From assembly GCF_030687145.1 (NCBI RefSeq), contig NZ_CP117460.1, positions 3,844,001-3,908,000 of the forward strand: DNA of 64,000 nt, read 5' to 3'. Position numbers and translations under genes: made by a program. Below, in pieces: positions 53,307 through 64,000 of this stretch (the first letter of the stretch is position 1; the number at the start of each line of letters is the position of its first letter). The notes beneath the pieces were generated by a model. The model worked only from the letters and a program-made list of their open reading frames with translations, was not told the origin of the DNA and did no database searches. This DNA is from Pseudomonas sp. FP1742. GTDB taxonomy: Bacteria > Pseudomonadota > Gammaproteobacteria > Pseudomonadales > Pseudomonadaceae.

Positions 53307-54053
53307 ATGACCGTCTATTTCATTGGCGCCGGCCCCGGCGACCCGGAACTGATCACCGTCAAAGGCCAGCGGCTGATTCGTAGCTGCCCGGTCATCATCT
53401 ATGCCGGCTCCCTGGTCCCCGCCGCCGTGCTGGAAGGCCACCGGGCCGAACAGGTGGTCAACAGCGCCGAACTGCACCTGGAACAGATCGTCGAGCTGAT
53501 CAAGACCGCCCATGCCAATGGCCAGGACGTGGCCCGGGTGCACTCCGGCGATCCAAGCCTGTATGGCGCGATTGGCGAGCAGATTCGCTACCTGCGTGAG
53601 CTCGACATTCCTTTCGAAATCATCCCCGGTGTCACCGCCACTGCCGCCTGCGCGGCCCTGTTGGGTGCTGAACTGACCCTGCCGGACGTGTCACAGAGCG
53701 TGATTCTGACCCGCTACGCCGACAAGACCGCGATGCCCGCCGGTGAAGAGCTGGGCAGCCTGGCGCAACACGGGGCGACCATGGCGATCCACTTGGGGGT
53801 CAATCATTTGGAGAAGATCCTTGCCGAATTGCTGCCGCATTACGGCGCCGATTGCCCGATCGCGGTGATTCACCGGGCGACCTGGCCGGATCAGGATTGG
53901 GTGGTGGGGACGCTTGCGGACATTGCGCAGAAGGTTCAAGCCAAGGGCTTTCGCCGCACGGCGCTGATTTTGGTGGGTCGGGTGCTGGGCAGCGATCACT
54001 TCAGCGAGTCGTCGCTGTATCGCGCGGGGCATGCGCATTTGTATCGCCCATAG
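53307..54053 (+). CDS. cobM: Precorrin-4 C11-methyltransferase
   Basis: A 248-residue SAM-dependent tetrapyrrole methylase. Motifs: YFIGAGPGDPELITVKGQ at the N-terminus, VIIYAGSLVP, VHSGDPSLYGAIGEQ, PGVTATAACAALLG. These fit CobM/CbiF, which methylates C11 of precorrin-4. It lies in the riboswitch-controlled cbtBA-cobE run. Confidence 0.96.
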   Translation: MTVYFIGAGPGDPELITVKGQRLIRSCPVIIYAGSLVPAAVLEGHRAEQVVNSAELHLEQIVELIKTAHANGQDVARVHSGDPSLYGAIGEQIRYLRELDIPFEIIPGVTATAACAALLGAELTLPDVSQSVILTRYADKTAMPAGEELGSLAQHGATMAIHLGVNHLEKILAELLPHYGADCPIAVIHRATWPDQDWVVGTLADIAQKVQAKGFRRTALILVGRVLGSDHFSESSLYRAGHAHLYRP

Positions 54054-54057
54054 GGCC

Positions 54058-54154
54058 CCTTCGCGAGCAAGCCCGCTCCCACAGGGGATTGTCGCTGGAC
54101 ACAAAATCTGTTTCAGCCGCAGATCCAATGTGGGAGCGGGCTTGCTCGCGAAGG
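54058..54154. repeat. REPIN
   Basis: Inverted REP pair directly after cobM, CCTTCGCGAGCAAGCCCGCT and GGGAGCGGGCTTGCTCGCGA. Confidence 0.92.
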
Positions 54155-54174
54155 CGTCAGTGAATTTCACCCAT

Positions 54175-54204
54175 AAAAAACGGCACTCACGGGTGCCGTT
54201 TTTT
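54175..54204. terminator. Bidirectional terminator between cobM and nfuA
   Basis: A6-CGGCAC-TCACGG-GTGCCG-T6. It serves the leftward nfuA gene and can end rightward cobM transcripts. Confidence 0.88.
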
Positions 54205-54223
54205 CGTTTCTGCAGCGAACACC

Positions 54224-54865
<642 letters not shown>

Positions 54866-54900
54866 CTAGTATTTTTGTCGGGAAAGCGCAACAGATCCAA

Positions 54901-54990
54901 TGTGGGAGCGGGCTTGCTCGCGAAGGCGGCGGCACAGTCAATATTGATATTGCCTGATACACCGCTTTCGCGAGCAAGCCCGCTCCCACA
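54901..54990. repeat. REPIN
   Basis: Inverted REP pair between nfuA and cti, TGTGGGAGCGGGCTTGCTCG at 54901 and its inverse ending at 54990. Confidence 0.93.
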
Positions 54991-55006
54991 CTGGATTGCA
55001 GGCATT

Positions 55007-57292
55007 TTAGAGATTCTCGTAGCGATTCATGTCCAGCACGCCCTCTTCCACCGGGTCGGTGTCGTGAATGTAGCGGCTCAGGTCATGGAAATACTGCCAG
55101 AACTGCGGATGACTGCGGCGAATGCCCCAGCGTTCGACGATTTTCTCGAAGCTGGCAGCGTCCTTGGCGCTTTCCATTTCGTTGACGAACGCAGGCACTT
55201 GCCCGGCCGGGATGTTGAACATGAAGTTCGGGTAACTGCTGAGCACACCCGGATAAATGGTCAACGTGTCCAGCCCCGGCTGATAGCGCAGCGACTCCCC
55301 GAGCAGGAACGCCACGTTGCTGTGGGCCCGGTTGCGCAGCAGGCTGTAGACCTCGCGCGTGCCGCTTGGGGTCTCGATGCGCAACATCGTGGCTTCCGGC
55401 AATTGATCGATGACCTTCAAACCGGCGGCCGGGCGCGAAGTCAGGCGGCTCAGGGCCTGCTCGGCGTTCTGCAGCGCCGGATCGATGTTCGGCCGCGAGC
55501 AGTAAGCGCCGTCGCAGCGGTTGATCGGATCGGGCCTGGCGTTGAGTTCGCCGTAACGGGACAGCAACTGCAAGGCGAAATCGCGTTTCGGGTCGTTTTC
55601 ATCCAGCGTCAGGGCTGTCGGTTTGTCATTGTCGATGTATTCGTAGTCCAGCCACATCTTGAACTTGCCGCTGTTCTGGTACCAATCGTCAAGGTAGCCG
55701 TCCCGTGAGCTGGCCGGCATCAGGCGCAGGAAGTTCTGCTCGGCGCCGTTGCGGATCAGGTCGAAGTACAGCCGGGTCTGGGCCTGATGGGACACGTTGC
55801 CGAACACATCGAAGTTGACCGCCAACTGGTAATACGTGCGTTCCAGCAACGGGTAATCGAACAGCCAAATGGTTTGCGGAACATCACCGATCAGGCCTTT
55901 GTTCACCGAGGCGCTGTCGAAATGCCGGAAAATACTCAGCAGCGCATTGTCATTGCCGGCCCATAGGGTCGACCAGCTCGGCGCCGGCAAGTCAGCATAG
56001 CTGTCCCGGCGCAGGGCTTCGTATTCGTTGCGTTTGTTGCGGTAGTCGTGCCACAGGCTCAGGACACTGCCGACGTCATCGTTCTGCCCCGGCATCGCCA
56101 GCAACGGCGTGGCCTGGCCGCGATATTTCGGGTCGGTGATGTAAAGGTCATGCTCCGGGGCCTGGAACAGTGCCCAGAAATTGTCGCGAATCACGTCGGT
56201 GGCGATCTGGCCCCGGCAGACCGGGCCGCGAATAAAGGTACGCACGAAGTATTCGGCGTTATCGAGCATGAACTGGTAACGCGCCTGGGCCGGGATCGCT
56301 TCGAACGTGGCAAACGGATTGGCCCGCCGCTCCGGCCCGTAGCCCGGTAACGCGTTGACCTGCCAGTTACCGTTGTAAAACAGGCTCTTGATCCGCGCCA
56401 TCTTCGCCGCGCTCAGCGGGTAGGTGATGTGGGTCTTGTGCACGATCACGCCTTGCACCGGCCACAGACGGTAATAGACCTGAGTGCCTGGATCGTCATT
56501 CGGACGGCGCGTATTGATCAAATCGATGGGCTGGCCCGTCGGCGTGCGCGAACGTACCCACTGAAAGAAATGCCCCGGCTCGCCGTCCTTGAAATAGATA
56601 TGGGCCAAGAACCAGTGCTCGAACAGCCAGCGCCCGACCAGGCTCTCCCGGGCACCCGGCGCATTGAGCAGGTTTTCCCACTGCACCACTTGCAAGGCTT
56701 CCCTGGCGCTGGGCACCAGGCCCTGCTGGTCGATCGGCGCGCCGGAGGCCAGCCAGCGTTGCAGCGTCTGGTATTGCTGATCGGTCAGGCCGGTGACCGC
56801 CAGCGGCATGCCCTCTTTCGGATGAGAGCTGGCGTAATCGCTGAACTCCGCCGGCATGGCGCACTGGTTTTCCCGGTTCAGGCCCAGGACGATCTCTTCC
56901 GGCAATTTGGCGTTGGGTTGTAACGGCGTTCTATGGCCTAGTTCAAGCATCCGCGCCATCAGCGCCGCCTGACTGCCTTGGGCGTCGAGCACCGAATAGA
57001 AGCCCTTTTGCTGCCAGGCACGCTTGCCGAAGGCGTCATAAAACAACCGGGTCGGCGCGGCTGCCTTGCTGCGTTCGCCGTCATAGACTGGCGCCTTCGT
57101 TGCGCCTCGGGCCGCCCCTTCGCCGCTGCCCAGGTTGAGCTGACAGGCGGAGTCGTAGCAGGCATGGCAGGCCACGCACTTTTCGGTGAAGATCGGTTGA
57201 ATGTCGCGAACGTAGGAGATGTCCGGACCTTGCGCAGCGGCGCCCCCACTTAAAAACAGTATCAATAGGCTGGTGACGACGCGATACGACAT
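55007..57292 (-). CDS. cti: Fatty acid cis/trans isomerase
   Basis: A 761-residue periplasmic haem protein that isomerises cis-unsaturated membrane fatty acids to trans under solvent or heat stress. The ATG at 57292 gives a signal peptide (MSYRVVTSLLILFL, cleaved near AAA-QGP). The cytochrome c motif C39-V-A-C42-H43 lies in FTEKCVACHACYD. The length is close to the P. putida enzyme. An ATG six codons upstream lacks a ribosome-binding site. Confidence 0.95.
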   Translation of the reverse strand: MSYRVVTSLLILFLSGGAAAQGPDISYVRDIQPIFTEKCVACHACYDSACQLNLGSGEGAARGATKAPVYDGERSKAAAPTRLFYDAFGKRAWQQKGFYSVLDAQGSQAALMARMLELGHRTPLQPNAKLPEEIVLGLNRENQCAMPAEFSDYASSHPKEGMPLAVTGLTDQQYQTLQRWLASGAPIDQQGLVPSAREALQVVQWENLLNAPGARESLVGRWLFEHWFLAHIYFKDGEPGHFFQWVRSRTPTGQPIDLINTRRPNDDPGTQVYYRLWPVQGVIVHKTHITYPLSAAKMARIKSLFYNGNWQVNALPGYGPERRANPFATFEAIPAQARYQFMLDNAEYFVRTFIRGPVCRGQIATDVIRDNFWALFQAPEHDLYITDPKYRGQATPLLAMPGQNDDVGSVLSLWHDYRNKRNEYEALRRDSYADLPAPSWSTLWAGNDNALLSIFRHFDSASVNKGLIGDVPQTIWLFDYPLLERTYYQLAVNFDVFGNVSHQAQTRLYFDLIRNGAEQNFLRLMPASSRDGYLDDWYQNSGKFKMWLDYEYIDNDKPTALTLDENDPKRDFALQLLSRYGELNARPDPINRCDGAYCSRPNIDPALQNAEQALSRLTSRPAAGLKVIDQLPEATMLRIETPSGTREVYSLLRNRAHSNVAFLLGESLRYQPGLDTLTIYPGVLSSYPNFMFNIPAGQVPAFVNEMESAKDAASFEKIVERWGIRRSHPQFWQYFHDLSRYIHDTDPVEEGVLDMNRYENL

Positions 57293-57447
57293 ATCCCTGG
57301 TCCTGATCATGAGAAAACGCCGCGATTCTACCGGTCTGGCCTGCGCACCAACATGAACGATATTCATGCAAAACCGGCATATGCTCCAAAAGCACACAGG
57401 TTTGTTATTATCCCGGCCCTTCGTCATGGCCTTACCGAGTAGTCCAA

Positions 57448-61158
<3,711 letters not shown>

Positions 61159-61166
61159 CCCTGCCC

Positions 61167-61193
61167 TGTTGGCCACAATTTCCGTGGCCAACA
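61167..61193 (+). terminator. Stem-loop after metH
   Basis: A perfect 10-bp stem TGTTGGCCAC-AATTTCC-GTGGCCAACA, 8 bases after the metH stop. There is no T run, so a weak or Rho-assisted terminator is likely. Confidence 0.5.
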
Positions 61194-61201
61194 AAGACTC
61201 T

Positions 61202-61292
61202 CTGTGGGAGCGGGCTTGCTCGCGAAAGCGGACTGACAGTCAACGTTGATATCGACTGTTATGACCTCTTCGCGAGCAAGGCCGCTCCCACA
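61202..61292. repeat. REPIN
   Basis: Inverted REP pair after metH; the right arm has one change (GCAAGGCCGCTCC) from the core. Confidence 0.9.
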
Positions 61293-61355
61293 TTTGATTT
61301 GTGCATACCGTAGATTGTCTATGCTTGCCTTATACACATTCGTGACGGGGGATTT

Positions 61356-61586
61356 ATGGACGATCCAGTCGACAACAATAATCACAACAAACCACCGACC
61401 TTCTGGCAGATGCTGCACAGCGTCATGGCGGCGGCTTTTGGGGTGCAGAGCGGGAAAAACCGGGCTCGGGATTTCACCCACGGCAAGCCCAGTCATTTCG
61501 TGATTCTGGGGATTCTGTTCACGGCGGTGTTCGCGTTGACGCTATTTGGCATCGTCAAACTGGTGTTGCACCTGGCCGGGATCTGA
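61356..61586 (+). CDS. DUF2970 small membrane protein
   Basis: A 76-residue protein with a polar N-terminal half (FWQMLHSVMAAAFGVQSGKN) and one transmembrane helix at about 48-72 (FVILGILFTAVFALTLFGIV). This pattern matches DUF2970, an uncharacterised proteobacterial family. It is a single gene between metH and a convergent binding-protein gene. Confidence 0.88.
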   Translation: MDDPVDNNNHNKPPTFWQMLHSVMAAAFGVQSGKNRARDFTHGKPSHFVILGILFTAVFALTLFGIVKLVLHLAGI

Positions 61587-61592
61587 ACCGGC

Positions 61593-62678
61593 TCAGTGCA
61601 TCAGGGTTTGCAAGTTGAACGGGTAGCGATACGACGTCGGTCGCCCTTTGGCCGAGAGCTTTTTAAAATCCACGCTGTAATCCTGAGTAGCACTCTTGGC
61701 CAACAGTCGCCGGGCTTGCGCGTGGTCAATCAATTGCAACAACGGAATCTGCCGGTCGCGCCCGCCGTACTGGCTGACATCCACCCCCTGGTCGTAGTCA
61801 TGCAACTGCACAAGAGCCCAACCGCCCAGAGTGAAGTGCCCGCCCAACAACACGCTGAGCCGCCCCTCCAACAACGCCTGCAACGCGGCCGGTGAATTGT
61901 TGATGGCGCTGAACAGCACATCCTTGCCGGGTTGACCTCCCGTTTCGGCGCACGCCTGCATGGCGCCGAAAGCCATTTCATCGTTGGCCGACCAGACCAG
62001 CGATGTTTGCGGGTAACGCTTGAACAATAACCTGGCCTGCTCATAAGCGCGTTCGCGGGTCCAGCCGCCATACACCAACTGGCGCAACCGCACTTCAGGG
62101 TGTTCGGCCAATGCCCGCATCATGCCCTGCTCACGCTGTTGCGCGGCGGGCGTGATTTTCAGGCCGGAAAAGGCCAACAGATCGATGACCTCACCAGGCG
62201 CGACCGGGCCATGCAGGCGAATCAGTTCCTTGAGCATCAGGTAGCCGCCCTCCTCATTGTTGGGCACCAGGCTACCCAGCCAGTCGGGATACTTGCCAGG
62301 CTGGGCGCCGAGCAGGCGCATCTGGTCGGCGGTCAGGCCGTTGTTGACCAAAAACAGCTTCACGCCGCTGCCTTGAGCCAGGCGCAGGATTTCGGGGGCG
62401 ACATACAGTTCGTTGGAGAACACCAGATAGTCCGGCCGACTCGGCCCTTGCAGCGCTTCGCGGGCCTGCTCGAGTGTGGTCTCGGCGTTTCGCTCGGCAT
62501 ATTGGATATGCAAATCCATGCCCAGGTCCTTGGCCGCGGCCTGCATGAACTGCGAGTAACTGACCCAGAATGTCTCTTGAGAGGTCCCGGGATTGAGAAA
62601 CAATACGGACGCCGCCTGGGCACACGGTCCCAGGACCGCGCCAAGCGCCAGCACTACACCGCAGAAGAACTTCAACAT
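61593..62678 (-). CDS. Periplasmic sugar-type substrate-binding protein
   Basis: A 361-residue protein with a signal peptide (MLKFFCGVVLALGAV, cleaved near AQA-ASV) and a type I periplasmic-binding fold (PDYLVFSNELYVAPEILRLA, LVWSANDEMAFGAMQACAETG, DVLFSAINNSPAALQALLEG). No ABC permease or ATPase lies beside it. It may serve a distant transporter or a sensor. Ligand unknown. Confidence 0.83.
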   Translation of the reverse strand: MLKFFCGVVLALGAVLGPCAQAASVLFLNPGTSQETFWVSYSQFMQAAAKDLGMDLHIQYAERNAETTLEQAREALQGPSRPDYLVFSNELYVAPEILRLAQGSGVKLFLVNNGLTADQMRLLGAQPGKYPDWLGSLVPNNEEGGYLMLKELIRLHGPVAPGEVIDLLAFSGLKITPAAQQREQGMMRALAEHPEVRLRQLVYGGWTRERAYEQARLLFKRYPQTSLVWSANDEMAFGAMQACAETGGQPGKDVLFSAINNSPAALQALLEGRLSVLLGGHFTLGGWALVQLHDYDQGVDVSQYGGRDRQIPLLQLIDHAQARRLLAKSATQDYSVDFKKLSAKGRPTSYRYPFNLQTLMH

Positions 62679-62759
62679 TGATCGCCCGAGCCCCCGAAAA
62701 TCCGCGGCGCATTATAGCCAGCGAAGTCCCTTGAAACGGCGCTTATTCCGGCTTTTAGT

Positions 62760-62773
62760 CCGACAATTGTCGG
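62760..62773. promoter_or_regulatory. Perfect palindrome CCGACAATTGTCGG
   Basis: A 14-bp perfect palindrome in the interval between the binding-protein start (62678) and the small membrane gene end. It lies 82 bases upstream of the binding-protein start, a possible operator. No regulator is adjacent. Confidence 0.35.
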
Positions 62774-62795
62774 CGCCGGGCCCGGACGGGGTCGT

Positions 62796-62909
62796 TTATT
62801 GATGGCTGACCCAGAATACCGCCGTACCCACGACCAGGATGATCAGGAACAAAATCGCCCAGGCATCGACCGTGCTATCGCTTTTCCTTGCTTTGGTTGG
62901 GTTGCTCAT
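62796..62909 (-). CDS. Small single-helix membrane protein
   Basis: A 37-residue ORF with an AGAGGCG box 7 bases before the ATG at 62909. A charged N-terminus (SNPTKARKSDST) precedes one hydrophobic helix (residues 16-34, WAILFLIILVVGTAVFW). It is divergent from cysI. Recognised by coding structure only; function unknown. Confidence 0.7.
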   Translation of the reverse strand: MSNPTKARKSDSTVDAWAILFLIILVVGTAVFWVSHQ

Positions 62910-63200
62910 TGCATCGCCTCTTGTCGGTTTTATCGGTGATTGCATAAAGACACGAGCACAGTTAAGACGATGATTGCCCGCACCACAAATGTGGGTTTTA
63001 TAACCATGAATTTCATTAGTCGTTTTGGTTCTTTGCATATACTCAAACATCACTTTTGCGCATAACTGCAAACTGGTATCTTGCGTCGGCTCCGTTGGGA
63101 GTGCGCGGCCGTGCGCGCAGAATTGCCGAGGCAGTATCGGACGAAGGCTTGCGATCACGCAGCTGTATCCGACCAGCCCAAGCCTGAGAACAGGACTTAT

Positions 63201-64000
63201 ATGTACGTATACGACGAGTACGATCAGCGGATCATCGAGGACCGCGTCAAGCAGTTCCGTGATCAGACCCGACGCTATCTGGCAGGCGAGCTGAGCGAAG
63301 AAGAATTCCGCCCCCTGCGCCTGCAAAATGGCCTTTATATCCAGCGTTTTGCCCCGATGCTGCGGGTGGCGGTGCCTTATGGCCAACTCACTTCGCGCCA
63401 GACGCGAATGATGGCCAAGATTGCCCGCGACTATGACAAGGGCTACGCCCACATCAGTACCCGGCAGAACGTGCAGTTCAACTGGCCGGCCGTGGAAGAC
63501 ATCCCGGACATCCTGGCGGAACTGGCGACCGTGCAGATGCACGCGATCCAGACCAGCGGCAACTGCCTGCGCAACGTCACCACCGACCAGTTCGCCGGTG
63601 TCGCCGCCGACGAATTGATCGACCCGCGGCCATGGTGCGAAATCGTCCGTCAGTGGACCACGTTCCACCCGGAATTCGCCTACCTGCCGCGTAAATTCAA
63701 AATTGCCATCAACGGTTCGACGTCCGACCGTGCGGCCATCGAAGTCCATGACATCGGCCTCGAGCCAGTGCACAACGCCGCAGGCGAACTGGGCTTCCGT
63801 GTGCTGGTCGGTGGCGGCCTGGGCCGTACTCCAGTGGTGGGCGCGTTCATCAACGAATTCCTGCCGTGGCAGGACCTGTTGAGCTACCTCGACGCCATTC
63901 TGCGGGTCTACAACCGCTACGGCCGTCGTGACAACAAGTACAAGGCGCGGATCAAGATTCTGGTCAAGGCCCTGACACCTGAAGTGTTCGCACAAAAAGT
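63201..64000 (+). CDS. cysI: Sulfite reductase hemoprotein, N-terminal part
   Basis: The first 266 codons of a nitrite/sulfite reductase-family enzyme; the gene runs off the right edge. The N-terminus (MYVYDEYDQRIIEDRVKQFR) and the segments GYAHISTRQNVQFNW, TSGNCLRNVTTDQFAG and FKIAINGS are typical of Pseudomonas CysI, which reduces sulfite to sulfide with sirohaem. The cluster-binding cysteines lie in the missing half. A 291-base interval (62910-63200) upstream shows no other gene. Confidence 0.9.
   Translation, partial: MYVYDEYDQRIIEDRVKQFRDQTRRYLAGELSEEEFRPLRLQNGLYIQRFAPMLRVAVPYGQLTSRQTRMMAKIARDYDKGYAHISTRQNVQFNWPAVEDIPDILAELATVQMHAIQTSGNCLRNVTTDQFAGVAADELIDPRPWCEIVRQWTTFHPEFAYLPRKFKIAINGSTSDRAAIEVHDIGLEPVHNAAGELGFRVLVGGGLGRTPVVGAFINEFLPWQDLLSYLDAILRVYNRYGRRDNKYKARIKILVKALTPEVFAQK

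Overview
The window reads as the chromosome of a fluorescent Pseudomonas (P. fluorescens group). Support comes from a GacA with the TTG start codon, the uvrC-pgsA-tRNA-Gly order beside it, a Nfu/Cti/MetH block, a P. fragi-type lipase, and dense REP/REPIN repeats with the core GTGGGAGCGGGCTTGCTCGC. Coding density is high. No prophage, IS transposase, CRISPR array or rRNA operon was seen. These are calls by eye; no database search was run.

Region 1 (1-10.4 kb) is a complete-looking N-methylglutamate (methylamine) island. gmaS, mgsA and the start of mgsB run leftward. An XRE-cupin regulator, purU, folD and the four-subunit dehydrogenase mgdABCD run rightward. Methylamine would become gamma-glutamylmethylamide, then N-methylglutamate, then glutamate plus methylene-tetrahydrofolate, which FolD and PurU carry to formate. 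A TTCC-N5-GGAA motif occurs as pairs spaced exactly 20 bp in the regulator/gmaS and purU upstream regions and is the likely operator.

Region 2 (10.4-24.2 kb) holds tRNA-Gly(GCC), pgsA, uvrC, gacA, a GNAT enzyme, a C-N hydrolase, a DAHP synthase (aroF-type) behind an aromatic-codon leader peptide and attenuator (with a second aromatic-rich small ORF), a lipase, a parvulin, and a yej/npp-type peptide ABC importer. Region 3 (24.4-30.5 kb) is a 3-hydroxybutyrate module: sigma-54 activator, GntP-family permease, 3-hydroxybutyrate dehydrogenase and acetoacetyl-CoA synthetase, with three matching 16-bp activator-type sites and a -24/-12 promoter. Region 4 (30.5-42.3 kb) has a PilT/PilU-like ATPase, a hybrid histidine kinase, a second parvulin, then a leftward ABC transporter-RidA-IclR-PLP deaminase-KdgK cluster that fits D-glucosaminate uptake and conversion to 2-keto-3-deoxygluconate 6-phosphate.

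Region 5 (42.5-54.1 kb) contains a phospholipase D-like protein and cobalamin genes. The cobaltochelatase chlI/chlD pair appears to be one gene joined by -1 ribosomal frameshifting at A_AAA_AAG followed by an 11-bp stem. cobN carries an in-frame REP element. cobW-cobN and cbtBA-cobE-cobM each lie behind their own cobalamin riboswitch. Region 6 (54.2-64 kb) has nfuA, cti, B12-dependent metH, a DUF2970 protein, a sugar-type binding protein, a 37-residue membrane protein and the 5' part of cysI.
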